Shown here: positions 31,740 to 41,448 of the stretch, one piece after another
Layout: each line of letters starts with the position of its first letter
How positions within the stretch are numbered: the first letter of the stretch is position 1
NCBI GenBank assembly: GCA_023052945.1
Contig: CP095495.1
Span: 62,001-126,000, forward strand
Direction of reading: 5' to 3'
DNA: 64,000 nucleotides
From: Wolbachia pipientis
Lineage (GTDB): Bacteria; Pseudomonadota; Alphaproteobacteria; Rickettsiales; Anaplasmataceae
The notes under the pieces: generated by a model
Databases searched by the model: none
Told to the model about the DNA's origin: nothing
The model's input: only the letters and a program-made list of their open reading frames with translations
Position numbers and translations under genes: made by a program

Positions 31740-31744
31740 AAACT

Positions 31745-32119
31745 TTAACCAGATTTCTTTACACCATATTTTGAACGAGCTTTCTTTCGATTTTGCACAC
31801 CACGCAGATCAAGGGCACCTCTTATTATGTGATAACGCACACCTGGCAAATCTTTAACCCGCCCACCACGTATCAAAACAACAGAATGCTCTTGTAAATT
31901 ATGACCTTCACCAGGTATATAAGCTGTCACTTCACCATACCCACTAATTTTTACTCTGGCTACTTTACGGAGTGCTGAGTTAGGCTTCCTAGGAGTTGTA
32001 GTATACACCTTAGTGCAAACACCTCTCCTTTGAGGGTTGCTTTCTCCCAAAGCTGGTACCTTTTTCTTATGGGTCAATCCTAATCTACCTTTACGTATTA
32101 ATTGATTTATCGTAGGCAT
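31745..32119 (-). CDS. rpsL: 30S ribosomal protein S12
   Basis: Decoding-centre protein. 124 residues with [11 protein letters not shown] at the start, [17 protein letters not shown] (the lysine of the streptomycin site is wild-type) and [16 protein letters not shown]. First gene of the str operon. Confidence 0.98.
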   Translation of the reverse strand: MPTINQLIRKGRLGLTHKKKVPALGESNPQRRGVCTKVYTTTPRKPNSALRKVARVKISGYGEVTAYIPGEGHNLQEHSVVLIRGGRVKDLPGVRYHIIRGALDLRGVQNRKKARSKYGVKKSG

Positions 32120-32159
32120 ATGTTATAAACTCAAGCTCATTAAAATAACTAAGTTTTTA

Positions 32160-32188
32160 GTTATAAAATAATAAACCTCAATAGTCAA
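32160..32188 (-). promoter_or_regulatory. Putative promoter of the str-rif block
   Basis: On the minus strand TTGACT (32183-32188), 17 bases, then TATAAC (32160-32165), about 40 bases upstream of the rpsL ATG. Spacing is ideal and one mismatch lies in each hexamer. Confidence 0.6.
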
Positions 32189-32289
32189 TATAAAAATAAA
32201 CATTACTACTCTAATAATTAAGCTCAACTGCTTTGAAAGCCATCAGTAGACTTCTTGCACTACCTCCCAAGCCACAATTGTCATTCAGT

Positions 32290-32762
32290 AGAAGCGAAAA
32301 ACTTACTTGACAAACTCCACCAGCCCCCTTATCATGAAGGTGAAGCTAATTATTTATCTTCGCAATCTCTGCAGTGGATTAATGACAAAAAAACTTAATG
32401 TATTTGGCGTAAATCATGCTTAATTTTTTGCACTATGTGCACCTCATGTCTTTATAAAACTTCTAGGTTTCTACCTATATAAGCTGAAACGCGCTTATAA
32501 AGCGTTTAAGACAGTAAAAGACGTCAAATAGACAAGGGAGAATTTGAATACTAGCTACCCTGGGGTTTCTTTGCCTTTTTTTCCGCTCAGTAAATTTCTT
32601 AACGTTTATAATTTAGGTTAGTTGCATTTAAAAGCGGCTGAATCGTAGCGTTTAGAATAAAAAACGCCAATATTTTGAAGTACATATAAATAACTAGTCA
32701 CCAACGGGGCTTCTTTTGCCTTTTTTTTCGTTTGGTGAATTTCTTAAATATTTATAGCTAAA
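32290..32762 (+). repeat. Dispersed repeat copy C (two modules)
   Basis: Plus-strand copy with promoter-like TTGACA (32307-32312), 17 bases, TATCAT (32330-32335). Module 1 ends in a GCCTTTTTTTCC tract near 32575; module 2 ends in a GCCTTTTTTTTCG tract near 32719 after GGGGCTTC. A GCACTATGTGC hairpin lies near 32434 and an inverted repeat CGCGCTTATAAAGCG near 32491. A 28-codon frame begins at the ATG overlapping the -10 box; a similar short frame is visible in other copies but diverges. Confidence 0.82.
32307..32335 (+). promoter_or_regulatory. Putative sigma70 promoter of repeat copy C
   Basis: TTGACA-N17-TATCAT, identical in hexamers and spacing to copies A, B and D. Copy E has TTGATA. Confidence 0.5.
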
Positions 32763-32780
32763 GTAACTTAGGTTCACCGA

Positions 32781-32880
32781 CAATCGTCATCCCGCTACGT
32801 GTTAGCGGGATCTATGCTAAGGAGATACCGCGGCGGTATGACGTAGGGCTACAGGTGTCATTCCAGTGCTTGACACTGGG
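32781..32880. repeat. Palindromic element cassette next to repeat copy C
   Basis: An ATCCCGCT...AGCGGGAT hairpin (32788-32811), a CCGCGG palindrome near 32830, and an ATTCCAGTG...CACTGGG unit. The same order appears inverted at 45366-45497 and 52154-52355, next to the 3' ends of copies D and E. Confidence 0.82.
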
Positions 32881-32942
32881 CACTTTAGACAATGTTACAA
32901 AAATAATATCATAGAATTCAATAGGATAATTTCTGGTGTACA

Positions 32943-33010
32943 GTCCCAGAGTGTGATGGTATGATAAAATATGAGAAAACAATACCATCAAAGGAGGAAT
33001 TATGGGACCA
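32943..33010 (+). mobile_element. Left-end remnant of the short-inverted-repeat element
   Basis: GTCCCAGAGTGTGATGGTATG followed by AAAGGAGGAATTATGG matches the left part of the miniature element at 43527-43720, with several substitutions. There is no right end, and the sequence continues directly into IS4-like coding remnants. Confidence 0.6.
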
Positions 33011-33013
33011 TAC

Positions 33014-33301
33014 ACCTAGAGGCTGTATTACAAGAATTTTGGGCGAACTTAGTTATGTGTAATATATTATCGCTTCATATGTGTAATGCACAAGGGCCTT
33101 CCCAGATCAAATTACTGAGTATCGTTTAAATTTTTCAGTTTTATTTGGTGTAATGAGGTAGAAACTCTATCAAGTACTTATTGCACCAAAAAACTTTCAA
33201 GCCCTTTTTAAGCATGCGTGCTAAAGTTAAAATTCGACCAGGGCAGCCGCAATAAGGTAGATAAGCCCAAACGCCACTATGTTTTTAGGAGAGTTTGCTA
33301 A
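33014..33301 (+). pseudogene. C-terminal remnant of an IS4-family transposase
   Basis: Read with several frame changes and stops, the plus strand encodes AVLQEFWANLVMCNILS, then ITEYRLNFSVLFGVMR, KLYQVLIAP and finally DKPKRHYVFRRVC before a stop. This order resembles the C-terminal end of IS4-type transposases. At least three frameshifts and internal stops make it non-functional. Bases 33302-33382 hold a pair of imperfect 15-base direct repeats (CTCTTAA-TT-ACGC) and no gene. Confidence 0.55.
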
Positions 33302-33382
33302 TGGAGGCTCTTAAGTTAACGCCATTGGCTGAACGGATACCTCTTAACTTGACGCGTATGATTTATTTAACACTCCCAACGG

Positions 33383-34777
33383 TTACAAATAATTCACCAT
33401 TTCTTCTGGTTTCACTATCCTTTCAAACTCCTCCTCAGTGAGCAGTTGAAGTTTTGCTGCTGCTTCTTTTAGAGTGATATTTTCTTTATAAGCAAGCTTC
33501 GCTATTTTTGCTGCATTGTCGTACCCTATATGCGTATTTAATATAGTGACCAACATCAACGACTGATTCAGTAAATCTTTTATCCTCTCTTCATTTACTT
33601 TAATACCAATTACACATTTTTCTGTAAAATTTAAACTTGCATCAGCTAAAAGTCTTATAGACTGCAAAACATTGTAAATTATCACTGGCTTAAACACATT
33701 CAATTCAAAATGACCGTTTGAACCACTAATGGTCACAGCAACATGATTTCCCATAACTTGAGTGCACACCATAGTTACTGCTTCACACTGAGTTGGATTC
33801 ACTTTACCTGGCATAATTGAAGAACCAGGCTCATTTTCCGGTAACATTATTTCCCCAATTCCGCATCTTGGACCAGAACCAAGCAACCTTATATCATTTG
33901 CAATTTTCATTAAACTGACTGCTACTGTATTGAGTGTTCCACTGAGCTCAACTAAAGCATCATTTGCTGCTAGCGCTTCAAATTTATTGCCTGCTGAAGT
34001 AAATGGAAGGTTAGTAATTCCTGCAACTTGCTTTGCAAAATCTTCAGCAAAACCCTTTTTAGTATTGAGTCCCGTGCCAACCGCAGTGCCACCTTGTGCA
34101 AGCTCGTATATACCACTTAAAGTTGATTTTACTCTCTCTATCCCCTTTTTAATCTGGGCTGCATAGCCAGAAAACTCCTGTCCCAGTGTTAAGGGCGTTG
34201 CATCTTGCAGATGAGTACGTCCTACTTTTATTATATCTTTAAATTCCTGAACCTTATTATCCAGCACCTTATGCAATTTTTCAAGATTTGGAATAAGCAA
34301 GCGGTTTATCTGGTCTGCTGCTGCTATATGCATTGCTGTTGGAAAGGTGTCATTTGACGACTGACCATAATTCACATGATCATTTGGATGTATCGGAGAT
34401 TTACTACCCAAATTACCACCTAAAATCTCTATTGCGCGATTGCTGGTCACTTCATTCATATTCATATTAGTCTGCGTTCCGGATCCGGTTTGCCAAACAA
34501 CAAGCGGAAATTCATTATTAAATTTGCCATCTATTACTTCCTTTGCGGCTGCGCAGATTGCGTCCCCTACCTTATTATCTATGCTACCCTGCTTCATGTT
34601 AACACGTGCTGCTGCAAGTTTTACTATTGCTAATGCTTTAATCAGAGGCTCTGGCATTTTTTCTGTGCCAATCTTAAAATTTTCTAAAGAGCGTTGAGTC
34701 TGCGCTCCCCAGTAATGTTCACTTGGTACTTTTACTTCCCCTAAGCTGTCTGATTCTATTCTCATTTTTCTATCCAT
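33383..34777 (-). CDS. fumC: Fumarate hydratase class II
   Basis: Iron-independent fumarase converting fumarate to malate in the TCA cycle. It contains [31 protein letters not shown] and the signature [13 protein letters not shown]. The frame opens at 34801. The ATG at 34777 (MDRKMRIES) has AAGGA four bases upstream and gives 464 residues; the ATG at 34765 (MRIES) is another family-like option. Confidence 0.96.
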   Translation of the reverse strand: MDRKMRIESDSLGEVKVPSEHYWGAQTQRSLENFKIGTEKMPEPLIKALAIVKLAAARVNMKQGSIDNKVGDAICAAAKEVIDGKFNNEFPLVVWQTGSGTQTNMNMNEVTSNRAIEILGGNLGSKSPIHPNDHVNYGQSSNDTFPTAMHIAAADQINRLLIPNLEKLHKVLDNKVQEFKDIIKVGRTHLQDATPLTLGQEFSGYAAQIKKGIERVKSTLSGIYELAQGGTAVGTGLNTKKGFAEDFAKQVAGITNLPFTSAGNKFEALAANDALVELSGTLNTVAVSLMKIANDIRLLGSGPRCGIGEIMLPENEPGSSIMPGKVNPTQCEAVTMVCTQVMGNHVAVTISGSNGHFELNVFKPVIIYNVLQSIRLLADASLNFTEKCVIGIKVNEERIKDLLNQSLMLVTILNTHIGYDNAAKIAKLAYKENITLKEAAAKLQLLTEEEFERIVKPEEMVNYL

Positions 34778-34875
34778 ATTTTCCTTTTTAGCGTCATGCA
34801 AACTGGTTCACTACATAATTTTTTCATGTCTACTTCTTGGTTAATTAAATCATACTAGATCCAAGTAGTCAAGTG

Positions 34876-35016
34876 TGACCTTACCCAGAAAAAGTGGAGA
34901 GAAAGTTAAGACGTTTTTGGAGTAAAATAAAACGTTTTTTCAAAATATGGCAAATAGTTTATTCTCTTTGTAAAAAACATTCCAAACTTTCTCTCCACTT
35001 TTTCTGGGTAAGGTCA
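34876..35016. mobile_element. Miniature inverted-repeat element derived from the IS3 element (141 bp)
   Basis: Perfect 32-base terminal inverted repeats start TGACCTTACCCAGAAAAAG and continue GTGGAGAGAAAGTT. The internal flanks match the two ends of the IS3 copy at 43913-45187: left GACGTTTTT then AGTAAAA, right GGAATGTTTTT then ACAAAGAGAAT. The coding middle is gone. It sits just after a half palindromic element (GATCCAAGTAGTCAAGTG). No clear target duplication. Confidence 0.85.
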
Positions 35017-35066
35017 GTTTAGCTATAGGTAGGAATTTTCTGTATTTACTTTAAATTGAAGAAAGC

Positions 35067-35444
35067 TCAAATGAAAGATCGTGTTTTGCTAAAAATCACA
35101 GAATGCAGTCTGGTTACATCACTAGTGCCTAAAGTGATCTCCTTTATCCTCTCATCTGCTAGTATTTTTAATTCCTTACCGTATCTATAATAATTTCGCT
35201 TTATAACGTGTAACTCATCAGCAGAAGAAGAATCTAATTTAGGGTAATATTCGTAATCGCAATTTTCTTCAATGCTTATAGATGATGCTAAAAGTGGAAA
35301 TAGAATTAATAGTAAAGTTAGTAGGATTCTTGTACACCACGTCCTGGGTAGCGCGTGACCAGAGAAAAAAAGATATGGATCCAAGTAGTCAGGGCACTGG
35401 GATGACAGAAGATAGTGCAAGAAATTTCGTAAAAAGCTTTTCAT
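35067..35444 (-). CDS. Hypothetical secreted protein, start possibly repeat-derived
   Basis: Frame of 125 residues. From about residue 38 there is a signal-like segment (RILLTLLLILFPLLASS) followed by a charged, Tyr-rich mature part (NCDYEYYPKLD...). I do not recognise the family. The first 37 residues cross a palindromic element (35384-35410), so the native start may lie further in or may be lost. Low GC and position among mobile DNA suggest a decaying gene. Confidence 0.4.
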   Translation of the reverse strand: MKSFLRNFLHYLLSSQCPDYLDPYLFFSGHALPRTWCTRILLTLLLILFPLLASSISIEENCDYEYYPKLDSSSADELHVIKRNYYRYGKELKILADERIKEITLGTSDVTRLHSVIFSKTRSFI

Positions 35445-35538
35445 ACCAACTATTTAAACTCAATTGTGTTATAAACATATTAATAGCGAAAAAAGAAAAA
35501 CAAGGTTTAATTTTCTTTTTTATTTGCGATTTATCTAT

Positions 35539-36493
35539 AGACCTGCTGAAAAAGGTGATTGAAAAAATGATGTGAGAGAGGTAGAAGAAGAATAAGCAGA
35601 TCAAGTAAGGAAAAAAAATGAGCTTTAGTTACTATAATATAAAAAAACACCCAAGAAACTTTCGTAATATAACAGGTTTAACTATAGAGAAGTTCGAAAA
35701 AGTAGTGGAAAAAGTGAGGTCTGGATGGGAAAAACAGAAAAAGTGTCATGGTAGAAGATCAAAACTACCAACTCTGGAAGATAAGTTGTTTTGCGTAATT
35801 TTGTACTATCGCACTTACATAACACATAGATTTTTAGGATGCCTATTCAATGTACACAACGCAAATGTATGTAGGTTACTTAAGAGAATAGAGCCATTAC
35901 TCGCCAAAAAAGTGACTATAACAAAAGATAGAAGTATGACGCCAGAAAAAATACTGAAGATTTTGGCTGATGTTACAGAACAGCAAATACAGAGACCAGA
36001 AGATAGTAAAAAACGGAAGAAATCATATTCAGGAAAAAAAGAACCAACACTATGAAAACTGAGATTATTATCGAAGAAGGAGGAAGAATTTTATCAGTGT
36101 CAAAGTCATACCGTGGTAGAATTAGTGATTTCCGCATAAGGAAACAAGAAAAATATTTACCACTTGATAGCATAAAACATGCCGATTCTGGATATCAAGG
36201 TTGGCAAAAATTGCAAAGCAATGTTATAATTCCATATAAAAAGTATCGTAAAAAGCCATTAACTCCAGAGCATAATAGAAGATTAGCATCATTTAGAATG
36301 AGAGTAGAAAACAAGATCCGAGAGATAAAGATATTTAAGATTATGTCGAATGTTTATCGCAATTTTCAGAAAAAATATAACCTGAGGTTCAATATTATTG
36401 CTGGTATTGTAAATCTTAAGCACGCCTTTTAGTTAACCTTGATTTTAGTCACCCTCCTTTCCTTTTTTTTATCGCTTGATTCGCAGCAGGTCT
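35539..36493 (+). mobile_element. IS5-family insertion sequence, copy 2 (955 bp)
   Basis: Same ends as the copy at 14570 (AGACCTGCTG/CAGCAGGTCT), flanked by TAT on both sides (35536-35538, 36494-36496). It is one base shorter owing to an A7 instead of A8 run at 36034-36040. It is inverted relative to copy 1, enclosing the whole str-rif region. Confidence 0.9.
35618..36432 (+). pseudogene. IS5-family transposase split by a one-base deletion
   Basis: Nearly identical to the 271-residue transposase at 14631-15446, but the A7 run puts the second half out of frame. The first part is 145 residues (35618-36055) and the second 126 residues (36052-36432, starting MKTEIIIEEGG). The overlap of the two frames at a poly-A run resembles IS elements that express the fusion by slippage, so it may be functional or dead. 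Confidence 0.8.
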
Positions 36494-36513
36494 TATTAAT
36501 TAACCGTGAAAGG

Positions 36514-37793
36514 TTACGTGTAATGCTCCTTCACATAATTGTCAATAATTGCCTTAAATTCTTCAGAGACATTATCACCTTGTAAAGTTTTGAAATACTT
36601 GCCGTCTTTGTAGACTGCTGAAACAGGTTTTTCTCCATATCCAGGCAAGCTGATTCCCAAATTTGCGTGTTTGCTTTCTCCAGGACCATTTACTATGCAT
36701 CCCATAACAGCAATGTTCATATGCTCTACACCTGGATTTTTTTCTTCCATATCGGCATATGAGTTTTTATATAGCCATTCACTTCTTCAGTTAATATACG
36801 AAAACGATCGCTACTCGTGCGCCCACAACCAGGACATGAATTAACCTGAGGGTTAAAGTGTCGCAAGCCTATAGATTGCAATACTTCCTGACACACCACC
36901 ACTTCATTAGTACGCAATTCACCAGGACGTTGAGTCAAAGAAGCCCGTATTGTATCTCCAATGCCATTTTGCAATAAATAAGTAAGCCCTGCTGCGGTAT
37001 TTACCACACCTTTATTGCCCATACCAGCCTCAGTTAAACCCAAATGCAGCGCATAATTGGAAGATTTTGCAAGTGCCATATAAACTAAAATTAAATCTTG
37101 TACTTTGCTAACTTTACATGAAATGATTATTTTGTTTGAACTTAAACCAATTTCTTCAGCTTTTTTTGCACTATCAAGAGCAGACATTACAAGTGCTTTG
37201 CGCAGTATAACATCAGAAGGCCTTGCATTACTAAGCGAAGAGTTTTCATCCATCAGTTCTTGTAAAAGGTATTTATCAAGACTACCCCAATTTACCCCAA
37301 TTCTAACAGGAAGATCGTGCATTATTGCATACTCTATAACCCTTTCAAACTTCTCATCACGTTTGTCGCCAAAGCCTATATTGCCTGGATTGATTCTAAT
37401 TTTACCCAGCATTTTGATGTTGTCTGGATAATCTTGAACTAATTTATCTAGCTCATATTGACCGCAGCCTACCAATATTTTACCGTCAAAACCTTCCTTA
37501 TTTATCTCTTCTACTATATAAGGTATTGCCCTTGCTACTTCCTCTGAATTCAAAGCAATTCGTACTAACTCTGAACCTGCACGCGCTAGTTCTGTTATCT
37601 CTTTTGCATAATGTTTTGCGCTACTTTTTATATCATCAGAATCTATATGCACACCAAGCGCCATAGATTGTACAACTACAGGATTATTTCCGCCTATCTT
37701 TACTTTTCCAATTTCTACAACATGAGTTTTGTGCCTGGAAATTGGCGATAATTCATATGCATCGTCATTCAATATCAGATCTTTATCTAGCAT
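36514..37793 (-). CDS. ispG: 4-hydroxy-3-methylbut-2-enyl diphosphate synthase, frameshifted at poly-A
   Basis: 4Fe-4S enzyme of the MEP isoprenoid pathway. Part one (36726-37793) has [40 protein letters not shown] and [12 protein letters not shown] with two cluster cysteines. It stops after [10 protein letters not shown]. Part two (36514-36750) continues in another frame with [14 protein letters not shown] (third cysteine), IVNGPGES. The break is in an A7 run (36737-36743 on the given strand); one extra A restores a normal protein of about 425 residues. Without correction it lacks a cluster ligand. Neighbour 37811 is on the same strand. Confidence 0.9.
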
Positions 37794-37810
37794 ACTTATT
37801 AATTGTGATA

Positions 37811-38431
37811 CTATTTTACTGTGTCAGCTACGCTGCCAAATGAACTTGAACCATTCAAACTATAAGCATCTACGTTATCCAAATTAGCAATAGAATCATG
37901 TGAACACGTTCTTCTTGATGGAGTTTCTTTTATAGTGATATTCATAGAAGAGACTTTTTTTTCTCGTGTTGAAGTAACTTTCTTCTCTTCTTGTTGTTCA
38001 CTTTCATGCTGCTTATTTTCATACTGGAAAACTGGCTCTTGATCTATAAATACAGCACCCCTTAAACGTGCGATATTAATACCATGCTGATTTATCATAG
38101 CGCTCTCTTCATCGTCGACTATGCACGCTTCCATGTCATTTGGCTCATTATCAAGACTAGCAATTTTTTTCTCTTTTAATTTTTTGATTAGATCTTCTTT
38201 ATTTATAGCTCGATCTTGTGACTTTTTTTTCTTGAGCAATTCCCTACGCTTCTCATACAGTTTATATGACTCAGCAAAATCCTCATCTGTATGAAAGCTT
38301 GCACCACCAGGGTTACCAGGAGGTATGTATCTCTTACTGAGCTTAGATTTAGCTTCAGCACTATGCACAGTAAAAAAGCTAGAAACCAAAAACATTAATA
38401 TAAACAAAACTTTAGAAAAAATCCTAAGCAT
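37811..38431 (-). CDS. Hypothetical exported protein, Lys/Glu-rich
   Basis: The frame opens at 38470. The ATG at 38431 ([20 protein letters not shown]) gives a good signal peptide ending near HSAEA. The mature part is highly charged, with a [17 protein letters not shown] stretch and [16 protein letters not shown] helices, then an acidic low-complexity region ([11 protein letters not shown]) and a Ser-rich C terminus. I recognise no domain. It lies 17 bases upstream of ispG and may be co-transcribed. Confidence 0.65.
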   Translation of the reverse strand: MLRIFSKVLFILMFLVSSFFTVHSAEAKSKLSKRYIPPGNPGGASFHTDEDFAESYKLYEKRRELLKKKKSQDRAINKEDLIKKLKEKKIASLDNEPNDMEACIVDDEESAMINQHGINIARLRGAVFIDQEPVFQYENKQHESEQQEEKKVTSTREKKVSSMNITIKETPSRRTCSHDSIANLDNVDAYSLNGSSSFGSVADTVK

Positions 38432-38580
38432 ATGGTGCTGTAGTAAATATCGTATTTTAAAAGATAGCAATTAACAAACTTTAAGTAAACCAGAATCTTT
38501 GCTAACTTTACAATACAAATATTTTTCTAAAAAGTGATATGTTTACTATCAAAAAACCTACATAGGCTAAGAGAAGAGTA

Positions 38581-38629
38581 AGGTGTTACAAGTTGCGTAA
38601 CACCTTCTCAAGAAGAGTGTTATGCAACT
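38581..38629. terminator. Alternative hairpins downstream of the tandem-repeat protein gene
   Basis: Arm A (38581-38589, AGGTGTTAC) pairs perfectly with arm B (GTAACACCT, 38597-38605). Arm B also belongs to a longer arm (AGTTGCGTAACAC, 38591-38603) that pairs with arm C (GTGTTATGCAACT, 38617-38629). The two hairpins cannot form together. They lie directly after the stop of the minus-strand gene. There is no long U run, so termination strength is uncertain. Confidence 0.5.
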
Positions 38630-39180
38630 TAGTCTGGCATTTGCATATGCTTCTTTTCATTGCCATCGATAGCATCTACATTATTAAGTTTTGCGTCTGG
38701 TGTATCTTTAGACAAGTTCTTTTCTTTCTCCCTTTCACACTTAACTCCCTGATAGATACAGAATGCAACAAAAGAAGTTATCGCTATCGCAGCAACAGCA
38801 CCGACTATGGCACAAATTAGTAGTGTTTTTTCTTGATCTGCTACTGTTTCTGTGAGTGTCTCTACTTTTTCTTGCAGGCCATCTAAATACTCTTGTACCT
38901 TCTGAAACTTCTCAGCATCACCTGTTTGACTTTTTTGTAATTCTCCTAATAGATCAGATATTTTTTGGAATTGTGTAGCATCGCCTGTTTGACTACTTTG
39001 TAATTTCCCCAGCTCACTGAGCATATTTTGAAATTTCTCAGCATCACCTGTTTGGCTTTTTTGCAATTCTCCTAACAGATCAGATATTTTTTGGAATTGC
39101 GTAGCATCACCTAGTTGGCTTTCCTGCAGTGCTGTTACATCTGATTTGTCAAAACCGAACACAAATTTAGTTATACCCAT
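38629..39180 (-). CDS. Tandem-repeat coiled-coil membrane protein
   Basis: 183 residues. Residues 21-104 are four 21-residue repeats of the form SQxGDAxxFQKxxxLLxxLQx. Repeats 1 and 3 are almost identical and 2 and 4 resemble each other, so the higher-order unit is 42 residues (126 bp). A heptad-like helix (KVETLTETVADQEK) leads into one transmembrane helix at about 119-144 (LLICAIVGAVAAIAITSF), followed by a charged cytosolic or secreted tail. AGGGGG upstream of the ATG is a good ribosome binding site. No known function; the repeat number is likely to vary between strains. Confidence 0.7.
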   Translation of the reverse strand: MGITKFVFGFDKSDVTALQESQLGDATQFQKISDLLGELQKSQTGDAEKFQNMLSELGKLQSSQTGDATQFQKISDLLGELQKSQTGDAEKFQKVQEYLDGLQEKVETLTETVADQEKTLLICAIVGAVAAIAITSFVAFCIYQGVKCEREKEKNLSKDTPDAKLNNVDAIDGNEKKHMQMPD

Positions 39181-39333
39181 TTTTAACCCCCTAGTTAATT
39201 AATATATTATAATTTTACATTCCAAATGTTTAAATTATTATTAAATTAACTGTCATTATGTATTGACCTTTTAATAATTTTATTTGACTTGCTTTTTTAG
39301 GGTGTAGAAACTTAAGTTAAGAAAGAAGCCCTG

Positions 39334-41448
39334 TTATTCAACCAATATCTCTCTCTTTCCTGAGTAACTTGGTGCGCTGACAATTCCTTCTTTTTCCATT
39401 CTTTCAACAATATTTGCAGCTCTGTTATAGCCTATTCTAAGTTGTCGTTGAATGTAACTGGTTGAAACTTTTTGATCTCTTTGAATGATGGCCACTGCTT
39501 GATTGTAGAGGTCGTTTTCTTCATCCTCTGTTTCACCTTCTGATTCCACAGAAGAATTTTCATCTTCTTTGGTGATTTCCTCCATATAATTTGGCTCACC
39601 TTGCATTTTTAGATGATCAACTATATCTTGCACCTCATTATCACTTACAAATGGGCCGTGAACTCGAATGATCTTACCACCAGAGGCCATATAGAGCATA
39701 TCACCCATACCGAGCAATTGTTCAGCTCCTTGTTCGCCAAGTATTGTACGGCTATCTATCTTAGAAGTAACAGCAAAACTGATTCTCGTTGGAAAGTTCG
39801 CCTTTATCACACCTGTGATCACATCCACAGATGGGCGTTGTGTTGCCATTATGATGTGTATTCCTGCAGCACGAGCCATCTGAGCTAAACGTTGAATAGA
39901 GCACTCTATCTCTTTGCCGGCAACAAGCATCAAATCTGCCATTTCATCCACGATCACTACAATATACGGAAATGTCTCCATCTTGATTGGTATTTTTTCA
40001 AACAAAGGTTTGCCTGTTGTTGAGTTAAAGCCAATCTGCACAACGCGCTCCAATTCTGTTCCACTATTCATCGCTTCTGTGATTTTTTGGTTATAGTTTA
40101 TTACATTGCGTACATTTAAATACGACATCATGCGATAGCGATTTTCCATTTCTTTCACTATCCACTTAAGAGCAATAACAGCCTTTTTTGGCTCTGTTAC
40201 TACTGGCGTTATGAGATGTGGTATTGCATCATATATTGAAAGCTCAAGCATTTTTGGGTCAATCATTATCATCTTACATTCATCAGGACTGAGTCGATAA
40301 ACGAGCGAAAGAATCATAGTGTTAATCGCAACTGATTTACCAGACCCTGTGGTTCCAGCAACAAGCAAGTGAGGCATTTTAGTTAGATCTGCAATAATTG
40401 GTTTTCCGCTTATTTCTTTGCCAAGCGCAATTGGGAGATTTAAGCTTGCATTTTGGTACTCTGGTGACTCAAGCAAATCACGCAGCATTACGAATTCTCG
40501 TTCCTTGTTCGGCAACTCTATTCCCATAGCATTTTGCCCACGAATTATTGAAATACGTGCAGAGAGTGCACTCATCGAACGTGCAATGTCATCTGCAAGG
40601 CCAATTACTCTTGCAGATTTCGTACCAGCTTGTGGTTCAAGTTTGTATAAAGTCACAACCGGCCCATAGCATACACTGATAATTTTTCCTTGCACGCCAA
40701 AATCACTCAGGACTTGTTCTAACAGAGATAAATTTTTATTGCTCTCCATTTCATTCAGCTGCTTTCTCTGCAAAGACTCCTCTGCTTTAGAAAGTAAATG
40801 GATGCTTGGAAACTTGAACTCACTTAAAATCTCCTCGGTGGCTTTTTTCTGTCTTTCTTTTGGTTGTTGTTTAGTAGTAATTTTAATTCTATGTTTTTCT
40901 TCCACTACTAATGGTGCAACTGAATATTCAGCAGTTTTACGTAATCTGAAGAATAGAGTCTTTACAAATAAGTAAGCTATTTTTTTACATAAGAAGAATA
41001 GAAAGTGAATTGTTCTCTTCCAACCAATTAGTCCTACAAGACCTATTGATGTTACTATCACAAATACATAAAATGGGCAGTTATTAACGAGTACATTCCC
41101 TATTATTCCACTGTGTCTGTACCTTGCTGTGATGCCTAGCGAAAGTTGTGGTAATATAGCACATATCCCTAAATTAATTAATATTAAATAGAGAATTTTC
41201 AGCAGCCTTTTTGCTGGCCTGAAGATCAACAAGTAAACTATGGTTGTAGCTATTGTAACACTAGTTAATCCAAGAAATTGAACCAATATATCAGCTAAAT
41301 ATGAACCTACTATTCCACCTAAATTTGTCACTTCCTTATTTGTAGCCGTGTTTAAGGAAGGATCTTTATAATTGTAGCTAAAAACTGATATATATACATA
41401 TATTAAAAGGGATAGATATATTGCTGATTTTAGATATTTTTTTAACAT
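39334..41448 (-). CDS. ftsK: DNA translocase FtsK
   Basis: Septal DNA pump that resolves chromosomes during division. 704 residues: about four N-terminal transmembrane helices (residues 10-160), a short linker instead of the long one in E. coli, the motor domain with GTTGSGKS near 365 and VIVDEMADLM, and a C-terminal winged-helix gamma domain (QRDQKVSTSYIQRQLRIGYN) for orienting sequences. The start codon directly follows the yggT stop, so the two are coupled. Confidence 0.96.
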   Translation of the reverse strand: MLKKYLKSAIYLSLLIYVYISVFSYNYKDPSLNTATNKEVTNLGGIVGSYLADILVQFLGLTSVTIATTIVYLLIFRPAKRLLKILYLILINLGICAILPQLSLGITARYRHSGIIGNVLVNNCPFYVFVIVTSIGLVGLIGWKRTIHFLFFLCKKIAYLFVKTLFFRLRKTAEYSVAPLVVEEKHRIKITTKQQPKERQKKATEEILSEFKFPSIHLLSKAEESLQRKQLNEMESNKNLSLLEQVLSDFGVQGKIISVCYGPVVTLYKLEPQAGTKSARVIGLADDIARSMSALSARISIIRGQNAMGIELPNKEREFVMLRDLLESPEYQNASLNLPIALGKEISGKPIIADLTKMPHLLVAGTTGSGKSVAINTMILSLVYRLSPDECKMIMIDPKMLELSIYDAIPHLITPVVTEPKKAVIALKWIVKEMENRYRMMSYLNVRNVINYNQKITEAMNSGTELERVVQIGFNSTTGKPLFEKIPIKMETFPYIVVIVDEMADLMLVAGKEIECSIQRLAQMARAAGIHIIMATQRPSVDVITGVIKANFPTRISFAVTSKIDSRTILGEQGAEQLLGMGDMLYMASGGKIIRVHGPFVSDNEVQDIVDHLKMQGEPNYMEEITKEDENSSVESEGETEDEENDLYNQAVAIIQRDQKVSTSYIQRQLRIGYNRAANIVERMEKEGIVSAPSYSGKREILVE

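Noticed and set aside
33060..33300. Structured RNA (for example SRP or RNase P RNA) upstream of fumC
   Set aside because: No conserved core motifs of those RNAs. The stretch reads better as a broken IS4-type transposase end.
34201..34697. Antisense frames over fumC, enolase and FtsH
   Set aside because: Reverse frames of real genes, with no independent signals.
38641..39121. 63-bp tandem repeats as a CRISPR or satellite
   Set aside because: They are in-frame coding repeats of a membrane protein gene.
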